NCBI RefSeq assembly: GCF_015644725.1
Contig: NZ_CP064795.1
Coordinates: forward strand, 680,501 to 744,500
DNA: 64,000 nucleotides
From: Salinimonas marina
Lineage (GTDB): Bacteria > Pseudomonadota > Gammaproteobacteria > Enterobacterales > Alteromonadaceae
Direction: 5' to 3'
The position numbers and the translations under genes were made by a program. The notes beneath the pieces were generated by a model. The model had not been told where the DNA came from. It worked only from the letters and a program-made list of their open reading frames with translations, and did not search any database. Positions 19,322 through 29,298 of this stretch are shown in pieces. Numbering within the stretch: position 1 is the stretch's first letter; every line of letters starts with the position of its first letter.

Positions 19322-20808
19322 GAGGCCGCCGTAAACCGGGCCAGAAACTCATCGTGACTCAGCATTTGTTCAATGGGTTGCTGTTTTGCGTGATAAATTT
19401 TTTGCATCAATGCCAGAATCGCCTCATCGGAATACGCATCGGCACTTGGATGATAACTGGCCGGAGTGATCCCCTGGCCCATCATTACCTGAACCCAGGA
19501 AGCATCACGAAAAATATCATTGGCTTCGTTGAAGATGGTCGCCGAGTCTTTGAATGCTGCGATTTTTTGTTCAAGCCGGTGGGGCAGGGCCAGGCGACGC
19601 ATATCCTGCCAAAAGTCGGAATCGGTGCGCTCATTTTGATAGTAGTGCAAAATAATAAAGTCGCGAATGGTTTCAAATTCTTCTTTTGAATCGCGATTGT
19701 AAAGCGCCTGCGACGAGGCCAGAATGTCATCCTTGGGAAACAGTTTTAGCAGACGGACAATACCCGACTGGATAAGGTGAATGCTGGTGGACTCCAGTGG
19801 CTCCAGAAAACCACTGGAAAGACCAATACCCACAACATTTTTTGCCCACTGCTGTTCGGCCCGTCCGGTTTTAAAGCGAATGGTGCGCGGCGTGTCCAGC
19901 GCCTCGGTTTCCAGATTGCCCATCAGCATGTCGTGGGCATTATCGTCACTAAGATACTGCGAAGAGTACACCAGACCATTGCCATTACGATGGGTCAGCG
20001 GGATCCGCCATTGCCAGCCTGTCTGGCGAGCAATGCTGCGCGTATAGGGCAGGGTGGTATCGTGGCGCTGGGAAGGTACCGCCAGCGCGCTGTCGGCGCA
20101 TAGCCAGTGCGACCAGTCTTCATAGCCAACCCCCAGTGCCTGTTGCAGCAATAGCCCCCGCATACCAGTGCAGTCGATAAATAAATCGCCTTTAAGCTGT
20201 CTGCCATCGCTTAATTGCAAGGCTTCAATAAAGCCGGTCTGCGCATTTTGAGCAATGTGAGCAATAGTGCCCTCGGTGCGCTTTACCCCTGACTGCTCGG
20301 CCAAACGGCGTAAAAACTGGCCATACAGTGAGGAGTCAAAGTGGTAGGCGTAGCCCATGGAGTAGACCGGGTTTTCAGTCTGAATTTTGTTGAACTTACC
20401 GGCCTGACAGCTTAAGTAATTTAAATCAAAGTCCCACAGCGATTGCTGGAGGCCAGCTTTCTTTGCTCGCAGCCAAAAATGCTGGAACCCACAAAATCCT
20501 AAAGTGGCCCCCGGGGCGCCGAAGGTATGCAGGTAGCTTTCGCCCGGCACACGCCAGTTCTCGAATGAAATCGCCAGCTTGATGGTGCCATTGGTTTCCC
20601 GTAAGAATGTTTTTTCATCCAGACCTAAAAACTGATTAAATGTCTGAATGGGAGGAATGGTAGCTTCACCGACACCGATGGTGCCAATATCTGCCGACTC
20701 AACCAGCTCTATTTCCAGATGAGGCAGTACTTTCTTAAGTAAGGCTGCGCTCATCCATCCGGCGGTACCGCCACCGGCGATAACAACCTTGCGAATGGGA
20801 GAAGACAT
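19318..20808 (-). CDS. Tryptophan halogenase-family flavoprotein (first in pair)
   Basis: A 496-residue paralogue of the next gene. FAD motif GGGTAGW at 12-18, Lys77 in TIKLAISFENW, WQWRIP at 265-270 and Glu339 in LEPLES are all present, so the protein has the full halogenase residue set. It differs clearly from its partner in the substrate-facing middle region (about 90-160). It follows the TonB receptor on the same strand after a 124-base gap with a hairpin. No flavin reductase gene is adjacent, so reduced FAD must come from elsewhere. Confidence 0.88.
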   Translation of the reverse strand: MSSPIRKVVIAGGGTAGWMSAALLKKVLPHLEIELVESADIGTIGVGEATIPPIQTFNQFLGLDEKTFLRETNGTIKLAISFENWRVPGESYLHTFGAPGATLGFCGFQHFWLRAKKAGLQQSLWDFDLNYLSCQAGKFNKIQTENPVYSMGYAYHFDSSLYGQFLRRLAEQSGVKRTEGTIAHIAQNAQTGFIEALQLSDGRQLKGDLFIDCTGMRGLLLQQALGVGYEDWSHWLCADSALAVPSQRHDTTLPYTRSIARQTGWQWRIPLTHRNGNGLVYSSQYLSDDNAHDMLMGNLETEALDTPRTIRFKTGRAEQQWAKNVVGIGLSSGFLEPLESTSIHLIQSGIVRLLKLFPKDDILASSQALYNRDSKEEFETIRDFIILHYYQNERTDSDFWQDMRRLALPHRLEQKIAAFKDSATIFNEANDIFRDASWVQVMMGQGITPASYHPSADAYSDEAILALMQKIYHAKQQPIEQMLSHDEFLARFTAAS

Positions 20809-20878
20809 ACAAATTCCTTAATTTTTACAGCAGTTTGCCCAGCGTGTGACTGTAGATAAAAACGCGTCAAAAGCAAAG

Positions 20879-20921
20879 CAAAAAAGAGGTCTCCATCAGA
20901 CCACAGAGGATCTGATGGAGA
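20879..20921 (-). terminator. Terminator or attenuator between TonB receptor and halogenases
   Basis: On the minus strand TCTCCATCAGA and TCTGATGGAGA form an 11-bp stem with a 10-base loop, followed by CCTCTTTTTT. It lies 12 bases after the receptor stop. It would end most receptor transcripts and let a fraction read through into the halogenase genes. Confidence 0.8.
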
Positions 20922-20932
20922 GACAGGCAGGG

Positions 20933-23851
20933 TTAATAGAACGAGTAGTTCAGGTTGAGCAGGTAAGAAGGCCCGAACTCACGGCGCAGTGTCACCAGGC
21001 CGTTGCTATCGCGGGTTTCTTCCAATTCGTCAGTCAGGTTCTGGCCTTGCAATGACACGCGTAAGCCTTCCAGATACTGAATGCCGCTGTCAGCAAAGTC
21101 ATAGCTGATTTGGGCATCGACCTGGGTGATGGCATCACGGGTAGCGGCATCAATTTTATTCGAGCCGCCACGCTGATAGGTCAAAAACTCTGAACGATCA
21201 GTAGCAGCAACCCGAACCTCAAAGCCGCCATTTTCATAGTAGGCGGTGACTGAGTAGACCCGGTCAGACTGACCCGGAATCGCGGTGCCATCTTCTAACT
21301 CGCCATCGATAAAGGTGGCAGAACCGGCCAGACCAAAGCCCTCCAGAAAATCGGCCACTTTGTTTAGCGGTACCTGAGCGGTCACCTCGGCGCCTTTAAC
21401 TTCACCTTCCAGGCCATCTTCAAAGAATGAGAAGGTGCCCAGATCCGGCGGCGTCAGATACGTGCCCGGCGCGTATTCAGTGCCATCCGGGCCAACCAGG
21501 CCATCACTGCCGACGATACGATCGTGGAAGCCAGGAATAAAGTAGTTGGCGCCATCGTTGGTCGGGTCGTTGGTAAAGTCGATGGTCTGGTTACCATCAC
21601 GAGTCCAGTTAACCAAATCTTTATAGAATAAGGCCAAAGACACATACCCTTCGTCTTCAAAATAGTTTTCAAACGACAGGTCGAAGTTATTGGCTTCCAG
21701 CGGACGCAAACGCGGGTTACCCTGCGATTTGGACCACGGCGTACCATAGGTGTCTACTGCCTCTGGCGTATTAGGAATAGCGATTAAGTTAATGTTTTGG
21801 TCGAACTTCACAAACCCAGAGGCTTTCATCTGGTCGATACGGGCTCGACTGATGGTTTTTGATGCAGCAAAACGAACATAGCGTTTTTCATCCAGCTCCA
21901 CATTCACGTTTAAGCTAGGCAGAAAATGCGAGTAATCATCGTCAATGCTGGTAATACAGCTAGTGTCTATTGCGCCATCATCGTCGGCATCACACACTTT
22001 GAAGTTTGAACCTACCACACCGATAAAGCCGGTAGAGCTTTGGTCTGTCTGTACATACTGGGCGCCAAAGTTACCGGTGACAAAGAAGCCGGCCACATCG
22101 GTTTCAAAATCAAATTTGGCAAACAGGGTGGTGGTTTCCTCTTCCACAGTATAGGTATCGCCTAAGCGATCCGGCTCTAACAATCCCGCATCATTAAGGA
22201 TATATTCGCCATCGTTATAGGGCGCAAAACCATCGTAGGCCACCACCTGGCCCAGACCTGCCCAGGTCAAATCTGCCAGGCCGTTGTACAGGTAGTCTGA
22301 AGGAATAGCTGTAGAGTCAGGGTAAGACGATGCGGTGGCAAAAAAGCCTTTGTTGTCTTTGCTCTTAACGCGATCTGAATAGCGGAAGCCGAAATTTACT
22401 TCATTGACAATTCCCCAGTCCACCAGACCAAAGGTTTCAAAGCGCACAGTGGTCAGCTCTTCTTCAAAATCTGCAAAGTTTAAGAAGCCATCCTGGGCAT
22501 TGAAATAGTCGTAGGGTTCGCCATCGGCGCGCAGTACATCGGTTTCAAACTGGTCAGCCAGGTTCGCCAGACCGCCACCCCAGGGCTGCGGCCCGGTCAG
22601 CTGCAGTAAGCTGGGGTCAGCAAAAGCTTCTAAGCCGTTGCTGTCGCTAAACATGATGCCATCCGGGCTCATGTTAAAATTACGGGTGCGCTGATCACCG
22701 GGTGCCAAGGCGGCGCCATTACGGGCTAAACCGGCATACGACTCACCGCGCAGGTCGCGTTTGCTGGAGTCGCTTTCGGCCACATCCAGTGCCACCGACC
22801 AGGAATCGTTCAAATAATATTTTACATTCAGGCCAAAGGTTTGAAGCTCGCCATCCTTTTGCGCCGGGTCGGTACGCAGCACCGGGTTCACATTGGTCTG
22901 GATCCCTGACGCGGTAGCACCACTGCCGGTCAATGAGGCGGTGTTCAGTTCAAACGGTTCGATAAAACCGCGAATCACGCCCGAGTCAGAATAATCAATG
23001 TCGAGCACATCCACGACGATGTCCCAGTTTTCAGTGGGTCGCCACTGAAAAATACCAGAAATCGTATCGCGCTCCAGAACCCGGCTGATGGCCTGGGTAT
23101 CCAAGCCAAACGGGATCAGGGCGCCATTATTGTCGCCATAGCCCCAAACCCCGTATTTACGTTCGTTACGCGGCGATTCCGTCGACGCAAGGGCCAGCGC
23201 CACCCCAATGGTGTCATCAGCAAACTTTTCGACAAATGATAAGGCGTAGCGATGGCCTTTATTATCAAATTCCGGGTTGTCAGAGTCGTTACCACCGCGC
23301 TCTAAGGTGCCGGTCAGCGTCAGCGTTTCCTGAGATGCCAGCGGACGAACGGTTTGCAGGTCAACCGTACCACCGACGCCTTGCACCATTAAGGACGCAT
23401 CGACGGATTTGTAGATGGTAGCACCGGTCATGATTTCAGCCGGGTACAGGTCAAATTCTACGCCTCGGTTATCACCGATACCAATAAGCTCGCGACCATT
23501 TAATGAAGTACCGATAAAATCTTCTTTGAAACCACGAACAGAAATTCCCGAGGTCCGGCCACCGACACGCTCACCGGCCATACCAGGCAAACGCGCCAAC
23601 GATTCAGCGATAGACGAGTCAGGCAATTTACCGATGTCTTCAGCGGAGATGGCCTCAACAATCGACGAGTTATCCATCTTTACTGCCTGGGCGCGAATTA
23701 ATGAGCCGCGGATCCCTTTTACCGCGATGACTTCGACATCTTCGTCGGGATTCGGATTTAACTCTTGTTGGGCGTATGCCTGGCTTGCAAATATTGCCGA
23801 ACTAACGGCAAGGGACAGCATTGCCGGTTTGAACAGTCGTGATTTCTTCAT
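20933..23851 (-). CDS. TonB-dependent outer-membrane receptor
   Basis: A 972-residue outer-membrane beta-barrel transporter of the TIGR01782-like class. It has a Sec signal (cut after SQAYA, about residue 27), a TonB-box-like stretch DVEVIAVKGIRGSL, a plug domain (about 45-170) with SIAESLARLPG and GVEFDLYPAEIM, and a long barrel ending in an aromatic residue (LNLNYSFY). Receptors of this type import glycans, peptides or other large nutrients. Its position before two halogenase genes suggests a shared substrate or inducer. The 286-bp upstream gap should hold the promoter, which I cannot place exactly. Confidence 0.92.
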   Translation of the reverse strand: MKKSRLFKPAMLSLAVSSAIFASQAYAQQELNPNPDEDVEVIAVKGIRGSLIRAQAVKMDNSSIVEAISAEDIGKLPDSSIAESLARLPGMAGERVGGRTSGISVRGFKEDFIGTSLNGRELIGIGDNRGVEFDLYPAEIMTGATIYKSVDASLMVQGVGGTVDLQTVRPLASQETLTLTGTLERGGNDSDNPEFDNKGHRYALSFVEKFADDTIGVALALASTESPRNERKYGVWGYGDNNGALIPFGLDTQAISRVLERDTISGIFQWRPTENWDIVVDVLDIDYSDSGVIRGFIEPFELNTASLTGSGATASGIQTNVNPVLRTDPAQKDGELQTFGLNVKYYLNDSWSVALDVAESDSSKRDLRGESYAGLARNGAALAPGDQRTRNFNMSPDGIMFSDSNGLEAFADPSLLQLTGPQPWGGGLANLADQFETDVLRADGEPYDYFNAQDGFLNFADFEEELTTVRFETFGLVDWGIVNEVNFGFRYSDRVKSKDNKGFFATASSYPDSTAIPSDYLYNGLADLTWAGLGQVVAYDGFAPYNDGEYILNDAGLLEPDRLGDTYTVEEETTTLFAKFDFETDVAGFFVTGNFGAQYVQTDQSSTGFIGVVGSNFKVCDADDDGAIDTSCITSIDDDYSHFLPSLNVNVELDEKRYVRFAASKTISRARIDQMKASGFVKFDQNINLIAIPNTPEAVDTYGTPWSKSQGNPRLRPLEANNFDLSFENYFEDEGYVSLALFYKDLVNWTRDGNQTIDFTNDPTNDGANYFIPGFHDRIVGSDGLVGPDGTEYAPGTYLTPPDLGTFSFFEDGLEGEVKGAEVTAQVPLNKVADFLEGFGLAGSATFIDGELEDGTAIPGQSDRVYSVTAYYENGGFEVRVAATDRSEFLTYQRGGSNKIDAATRDAITQVDAQISYDFADSGIQYLEGLRVSLQGQNLTDELEETRDSNGLVTLRREFGPSYLLNLNYSFY

Positions 23852-24137
23852 TCTGTGTGCCTTCTCAAATGTGTGAGCCTGTAACTTTGGTATTACATTA
23901 GGTTAACAATACCCATTTATCTGAAGCGCCTCAAGCAAAAATTAAGGAAAAACTTAAACAATTAAGATAGGCACAGGAATGCAGGCGCAGACAGTGTTTT
24001 GATGTACGCGTTTACATTCTTAAATAGTTTAGTTGGGTGTCTGGAAGCAAGGTGAGGCAGCACTGCCTCGGCAGAAGGGGGGCAGCAAGGTAGAGGCGCC
24101 CGACCACGATTCGGGCAGCCGGGTCCGGCATCATGAA

Positions 24138-25553
24138 CTAACCGGAAATGTTGAGCTCTTTAAGTTTGCGGGTAAGCGTATTTCGACCCCATCCCAGATG
24201 CTTGGCGGCCTCTTGCTTGTGACCCTGGGTATGATGCAGAGCACGTTCCAGCAGCACTTTTTCAAAGGTGTGGGCTGCGTCAGTCAAAACATTATGTTTA
24301 TTTGCCTGCAACTGTTCATCGGCCCAGCGGGCCAGCAATTCTGACCACTGCGCAGCATCTTGCGCCTCGGGCTGTATCGGACTTTCCGTATGCAGCTCAG
24401 CGGGCAGGTCGGCGGGTAATATTTCCTGGCCACTGGCCATTACAGTCAGCCAGCGACACACATTTTCAAGCTGGCGCACATTACCCGGCCAGGCCAACCG
24501 CATCATCGTGCCCTGGGCTGCCTTACTTAAGGCTTTGGTTTCTACTTTTAATTCTTTGGCGGCCAGATGTAAAAAGTGAGTAGCCAGTAGCGGAATGTCT
24601 TCCCGGCGCTGCGCCAGTGAGGGGATATGAATACGAATAACATTCAGGCGATGAAACAAATCTTCCCGGAACTGGCCATTACGCACCCGCTGCTCCAGAT
24701 CCTGGTGGGTCGCCGCGATAATACGCACATCCACGGTGACCGGGTGATGGCCGCCCACCCGATAAAACTGACCCTCGGCCAGCACCCGCAGCAGGCGAGT
24801 CTGAACATCCAACGGCATATCGCCGATTTCATCTAAAAACAAGGTGCCGCCATTCGCCTGCTCGAAGCGCCCATGCCGGGTATTCTGTGCGCCGGTAAAA
24901 GCGCCTTTTTCGTGACCAAACAGTTCCGACTCCACTAAATCGGCGGGTATCGCCGCCATATTCAAAGCAATAAACGGCTTGGCCGTACGTGGACTATGTT
25001 GGTGCAGTGCCTGAGCCACCAACTCTTTTCCCGTGCCCGACTGGCCATTGATCAGCACGCTTATCGATGATCGTGATAAGCGGCCGATAGCCCGAAACAC
25101 TTCCTGCATGGCCGGCGCTTCGCCAATAATCTGCGAAAGGGGCGGCTGTTCTGGTTGTTGTTGTTGTTGCCGGTTTTGCTCCTGGCGGTGGGCTAATGCC
25201 CGTTGGGTCAGCGTGATGGCATCATCAATATCAAAGGGTTTAGGCAAATACTCAAACGCGCCGCTTTGATACGCGTTTACCGCACTGTCTAAGTCTGAAT
25301 GGGCGGTCATAATAATAACCGGCATATCCGGCTCAATCTGCTGGATCTCCTGCAATAACTCCATGCCATCCATCTGCGGCATCCGAATATCAGAAATGAC
25401 CACCTGCGGGCGTTCGCCACTGTGTAAATGCAATAACAAGTCTTGTGGCTTTTCAAAGCTCAGGCAGCCAATCTGCGCTGCCTGCAAGGCTTTTTGTAAA
25501 ACCCAGCGAATGGAGCTGTCATCATCCACAATCCATACCTGTTCACTGCTCAT
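24138..25553 (-). CDS. glnG: Nitrogen regulator NtrC (sigma-54 activator)
   Basis: A 471-residue response regulator activating sigma-54 promoters under nitrogen limitation. The receiver has phospho-Asp55 (ISDIRMP). The AAA+ domain has Walker A GQSGTGKE and the sigma-54 contact loop EKGAFTGA. The C-terminal Fis-type helix-turn-helix reads [21 protein letters not shown]. It overlaps ntrB by 4 bases. Its likely target sites lie upstream of glnA in this window. Confidence 0.96.
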   Translation of the reverse strand: MSSEQVWIVDDDSSIRWVLQKALQAAQIGCLSFEKPQDLLLHLHSGERPQVVISDIRMPQMDGMELLQEIQQIEPDMPVIIMTAHSDLDSAVNAYQSGAFEYLPKPFDIDDAITLTQRALAHRQEQNRQQQQQPEQPPLSQIIGEAPAMQEVFRAIGRLSRSSISVLINGQSGTGKELVAQALHQHSPRTAKPFIALNMAAIPADLVESELFGHEKGAFTGAQNTRHGRFEQANGGTLFLDEIGDMPLDVQTRLLRVLAEGQFYRVGGHHPVTVDVRIIAATHQDLEQRVRNGQFREDLFHRLNVIRIHIPSLAQRREDIPLLATHFLHLAAKELKVETKALSKAAQGTMMRLAWPGNVRQLENVCRWLTVMASGQEILPADLPAELHTESPIQPEAQDAAQWSELLARWADEQLQANKHNVLTDAAHTFEKVLLERALHHTQGHKQEAAKHLGWGRNTLTRKLKELNISG

Positions 25554-26632
25554 GAATACGACTCCTTGCGTTCAATTGGAAGAAACAACACCACTTCGGT
25601 GTGGCCGGGCTGGCTGTCAACGTCGATACGCCCGGCATGATGATGGATCAACGTCTGGGCGATAGACAAACCCAGGCCACTGCCACCACTTTTGCTACTG
25701 ACCATCGGATAAAACAGGGTATCGCGAATAGCCTCAGGGATACCGGGGCCGTTATCAAGTACGCTGATGCGAGCCACTAACGGATAACGTATGCCCTGGA
25801 TGGTCATCTGGCGCTCTATTCGGCTGATCAGACAAATTTTTGGGGTGTCAGTTTGGGCCTGACTCAGCGCCTGCACACTGTTGCGAACAATATTGAGTAC
25901 CGCCTGCTGAATCATATCCGGGTCAATATGAATATCCGGAATGCTCGGGTCATAATCACGAACAAGCGTAATCGGGGTTTCGGCATCCACTTTCATCAGG
26001 TTGCGCACCCGTTCCAGGGTCTGATGCAGGTTGCACCATTGTCGCTGGGGCAGGGCATTGGGGCCTAACAGACGATCCACCAGGCTTCGCAGCCGATCTG
26101 ACTGTTCCACAATCATCTGCGTAAACTCCCGGTGGTCCGGCTGTTCAAGCATTTTTTCCAGAAGCTGGGCGGCGCCGCGAATACCCCCTAACGGATTTTT
26201 GATTTCATGGGCCAGTCCCCGCACCAGTTCCCGCGCGGCAAAATGCTGGGCGTTTTGCTGGGTTTCCCGGGAAATACGTTTTTGCTGATCAATTTTACGG
26301 ACCTCAAATAACAACCGGTGACCGTGCTCGGTTTGCAGGTTGGTAACGGTAAGATCCACCAATACTGAGCGGTTGTCACGAAATGTCAGACTAACTTCAT
26401 TTTCGGTAAAGTCTTCGGCCCAGCGTAAGGCGGCGCGCAGGCGGGCGCGCTGAATGGTACCAGGCATAAAAAAATCGTAGAGGGGGTGGCCGTAAAGCTG
26501 TTTCACGCCGGTGGCAAATAACGCCTCACCGGCCTGATTGACATAGACGATGTTCAGTTCGTTATCCACCATCACTAAGATGGTGTTGAGGTTATCCAGT
26601 AATTGAGCCGGGGCGGTTTCGAAACCGGGCAT
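25550..26632 (-). CDS. glnL: Nitrogen sensor kinase/phosphatase NtrB
   Basis: A 360-residue soluble histidine kinase that phosphorylates NtrC and is controlled by PII. It has an N-terminal PAS domain (about 10-115), HisKA with RGLAHEIKNPLGG and an HATPase domain ending GGSGLGLSIAQTLIHHHAG. The upstream GTG at 26653 lies inside the ribosome-site sequence AAGGAG, so I place the start at the ATG at 26632 (MPGFETAPAQ). It is translationally coupled to ntrC. Confidence 0.94.
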   Translation of the reverse strand: MPGFETAPAQLLDNLNTILVMVDNELNIVYVNQAGEALFATGVKQLYGHPLYDFFMPGTIQRARLRAALRWAEDFTENEVSLTFRDNRSVLVDLTVTNLQTEHGHRLLFEVRKIDQQKRISRETQQNAQHFAARELVRGLAHEIKNPLGGIRGAAQLLEKMLEQPDHREFTQMIVEQSDRLRSLVDRLLGPNALPQRQWCNLHQTLERVRNLMKVDAETPITLVRDYDPSIPDIHIDPDMIQQAVLNIVRNSVQALSQAQTDTPKICLISRIERQMTIQGIRYPLVARISVLDNGPGIPEAIRDTLFYPMVSSKSGGSGLGLSIAQTLIHHHAGRIDVDSQPGHTEVVLFLPIERKESYS

Positions 26633-26752
26633 GAGGGTGAAATCTCCTTGCACTAATCTGGTGCATTATAGCGTAAAGACACTGGCGTGTGTCACCTGGC
26701 CAGGGGTTTACGTTTTTCACCGGGCATGCTCAGCCCGAATTGTACGAGTCGG

Positions 26753-27283
26753 CTACTGAGCGGAGCCCTGATTGATAAGGGCCGAGGCCTGATGCATGTA
26801 AAAGGTTTGTGTCTTTGACGATGCAAGAGTCTTGCCCTTATTACCCAGTAACTGAATTTGAAAGGTGTGAGCGCCGCGGGGTACGCCTGACAGAGCAAAC
26901 GAGCCACTGCTATTTTGCTTGATAACCTTATCGTCCAGGGTAAGCTGATAGCGGCCCACAGGTTTGGGAGAGGCGGAAGCGACAATAGACACCTTACCTT
27001 TATTATTGCGGATGGTGGCCTCGGGGGCTGGACTGGCAATATTAATGGTGTAACGAACTTTTTTCTGAGGCTGCGGGGTCGGCGCTGCCGGCGCCTTGCC
27101 AGGCAAAGTTGGCGTTATATTAGAAGTTTTGGCATCAAAGGTCACCGTTTTACTGTCGGCAGCGGCGGGCGTGTCAGTGAAGACGACTGTGCCATCTTCT
27201 TTTTCGACTTTATAAACCTGAGCCGTTACGTGGGGCATATAGCACCAGTTGAAAATAACAAATATGGCGATGCGCAACTTCAT
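26753..27283 (-). CDS. DUF4124 domain periplasmic protein
   Basis: A 176-residue exported protein with a signal peptide (about 1-21, ending VTA). The DUF4124 segment follows (QVYKVEKEDGTVVFTDTP), then a Pro/Thr-rich linker and a beta-sandwich-like region (about 80-165). Genes of this family often sit between glnA and ntrB in gammaproteobacteria, as here, but the function is unknown. It is separated from glnA by a terminator. Confidence 0.85.
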   Translation of the reverse strand: MKLRIAIFVIFNWCYMPHVTAQVYKVEKEDGTVVFTDTPAAADSKTVTFDAKTSNITPTLPGKAPAAPTPQPQKKVRYTINIASPAPEATIRNNKGKVSIVASASPKPVGRYQLTLDDKVIKQNSSGSFALSGVPRGAHTFQIQLLGNKGKTLASSKTQTFYMHQASALINQGSAQ

Positions 27284-27382
27284 GGCGTTGTCCTGATAGT
27301 GTAGTGGTACTCATTAATCTTAGTACGAATACTGTCTGGTTCCTATCACATTTGTGTTTAGCGGTATGGCCGGAGCAAACAC

Positions 27383-27411
27383 AAAAAAGCCCGCGGTTAA
27401 GCGGGCTTTAA
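27383..27411 (-). terminator. Rho-independent terminator after glnA
   Basis: AAAGCCCGC and GCGGGCTTT form a 9-bp stem with a 6-base loop. On the minus strand the hairpin is followed by TTTTTTG, about 22 bases after the glnA stop. Confidence 0.92.
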
Positions 27412-27432
27412 TTCTTTATGGCTTACAATCTG

Positions 27433-28842
27433 TTACAGGCTGTAGTACATATCAAACTCAACAGGATGCGTGGTCATACGCAGCTTGGTCACATCTTCAG
27501 ATTTAAGATCGATGTAGGCATCAATCATATCATCGGTCATAACGCCGCCGGCTTTCAGGAATTCACGGTCATTGTCCAGTGCTTCCAGCGCCATTTCAAA
27601 TGAACTCGCTACCGTGGGAATATCCTTAGCTTCTTCTGCTGGCAGATCATATAAGTCTTTATCCATAGCATCGCCAGGATGGATCTTGTTTTTGATGCCG
27701 TCCAGACCGGCCATCAGCAGCGCTGAGAACGCCAGGTACGGGTTCGCGGTTGGATCCGGGAAGCGTACTTCAATACGACGTGCTTTATCGCTGGTCACAT
27801 AGGGAATACGAATCGATGCCGAGCGGTTACGCGCTGAATAAGCCAGCATAACCGGGGCTTCAAATCCAGGTACCAGACGCTTGTACGAGTTGGTTGACGC
27901 ATTGGTAAACGCATTCAGGGCACGGGCGTGCTTGATGATACCGCCAATGTAATACAGCGCTTCTTCAGACAGACCTGCATATTTGTCACCAGCGAAGACA
28001 TTCTTACCATCTTTGGCGATGGACATGTGAACGTGCATTCCCGAGCCGTTATCCCCAACCAATGGTTTTGGCATAAAGGTTGCGGTTTGCCCGTAAGCAT
28101 GTGCCACATTGTGTACTACGTACTTGTAGATTTGCAGCTCATCGGCTTTTTTCACCAGAGTATTAAACTCACAGGCAATTTCGTTTTGACCGGCAGTGGC
28201 GACTTCGTGGTGATGTGCTTCGATAGTCAGGCCCATCTCTTCCATTACCAGACACATCGCCGCGCGGGTATCGTGGCTTGAGTCTACCGGGGGTACCGGG
28301 AAATAACCGCCCTTTACACCAGGACGGTGACCCATGTTGCCACCTTCAAAGTCGGCCCCGGAATTCCATTTGGCTTCAGAAGAATCGATTTTGTAAAATG
28401 AACCGGAAATGTCGGTATGGAACCGAACATCATCAAACAGGAAAAACTCCGGCTCAGGACCGAAAAAGGCCGTATCGCCAATACCGGTGGATTTCAGGTA
28501 TTCTTCGGCGCGATATGCCACAGAACGTGGGTCACGCTCATACCCTTCCATCGTCATTGGTTCAACGATATTACAGCGCACATTAATTTGGGTTTCTTCT
28601 GCAAAAGGGTCCAGAACCACAGAATCGGCATCCGGCATCAATACCATGTCTGATTCGTTAATTCCTTTCCAGCCGGCAATTGAAGAGCCATCAAACATTT
28701 TGCCTTCTTCAAAAAACTCTTCGTCAACCTGAGCCGCAGGAATAGAAACATGTTGTTCCTTGCCTGCTGTATCGGTGAAGCGCATATCGATAAATTTTGC
28801 TTCACTTTCTTCAATCAGCTCTAATGCCTTTTCTATTGACAT
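27433..28842 (-). CDS. glnA: Glutamine synthetase type I
   Basis: A 469-residue dodecameric enzyme forming glutamine from glutamate, ammonia and ATP. The catalytic motifs include [12 protein letters not shown], the metal-site region [11 protein letters not shown], and [10 protein letters not shown]. The adenylylation Tyr398 is conserved in DLYDLPAEE, so the activity is probably adjusted by GlnE. Its upstream region carries a sigma-54 promoter and two NtrC sites. It is divergent from typA. Confidence 0.97.
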   Translation of the reverse strand: MSIEKALELIEESEAKFIDMRFTDTAGKEQHVSIPAAQVDEEFFEEGKMFDGSSIAGWKGINESDMVLMPDADSVVLDPFAEETQINVRCNIVEPMTMEGYERDPRSVAYRAEEYLKSTGIGDTAFFGPEPEFFLFDDVRFHTDISGSFYKIDSSEAKWNSGADFEGGNMGHRPGVKGGYFPVPPVDSSHDTRAAMCLVMEEMGLTIEAHHHEVATAGQNEIACEFNTLVKKADELQIYKYVVHNVAHAYGQTATFMPKPLVGDNGSGMHVHMSIAKDGKNVFAGDKYAGLSEEALYYIGGIIKHARALNAFTNASTNSYKRLVPGFEAPVMLAYSARNRSASIRIPYVTSDKARRIEVRFPDPTANPYLAFSALLMAGLDGIKNKIHPGDAMDKDLYDLPAEEAKDIPTVASSFEMALEALDNDREFLKAGGVMTDDMIDAYIDLKSEDVTKLRMTTHPVEFDMYYSL

Positions 28843-28915
28843 CGTTTCCTCCAGGTATAGATGTAAAAATGCAGGGCCGGATAAATTACCCTGTCAGTAT
28901 TGATAAAAAGACCTA

Positions 28916-28930
28916 GCGATATTCGTGCCA
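28916..28930 (-). promoter_or_regulatory. Sigma-54 promoter of glnA
   Basis: On the minus strand TGGCACGAATATCGC fits the -24/-12 consensus TGGCAC-N5-TTGC with one change in the -12 box. The E. coli glnAp2 promoter has the same TCGC form. It lies about 75 bases upstream of the glnA start codon. Confidence 0.85.
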
Positions 28931-28992
28931 GTAATCTAAGGCCTGAATAACACGGGATACAAGCAAGTTACGCAACACTTACAAATTCGGAT

Positions 28993-29009
28993 TGCACCAA
29001 ATTGGAGCA
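28993..29009 (-). promoter_or_regulatory. NtrC binding site 1 (glnA enhancer)
   Basis: TGCACCAAATTGGAGCA is a near-perfect 17-bp dyad matching the NtrC consensus TGCACCA-N3-TGGTGCA (one mismatch). Its centre is about 70-80 bases upstream of the -24/-12 elements, a normal enhancer distance. Confidence 0.85.
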
Positions 29010-29013
29010 TTGC

Positions 29014-29030
29014 GGCGCTATCTTGGTGCA
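29014..29030 (-). promoter_or_regulatory. NtrC binding site 2 (weaker)
   Basis: The right half TGGTGCA is perfect and the left half GGCGCTA retains several consensus bases. It lies 21 bases from site 1 (two helical turns), on the same face of the DNA, which would allow cooperative NtrC binding. Confidence 0.65.
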
Positions 29031-29298
29031 TAACAGCTTTTTTTTCTATGCTGCACGGTCCAGGTGTTTGATGAGACTGACAAAACCAGTGCAAAACGGG
29101 GGGTGTGGTTCATCATCCCCTCAAAATTCTTTTAACTTTAGTTGCATATTGTCAGAGATATGCAAAGATCGTAAAAAAAGAAGCGCAAAGACAGTAAATT
29201 TTCTGTACAATCCGCGCACATTTTTTACCTCTGCAAGAATTTCAACTCTTTAGCCGGGCGCCAATCTCAGTCCGGGCAGCTATACAGGCACAAACCTA

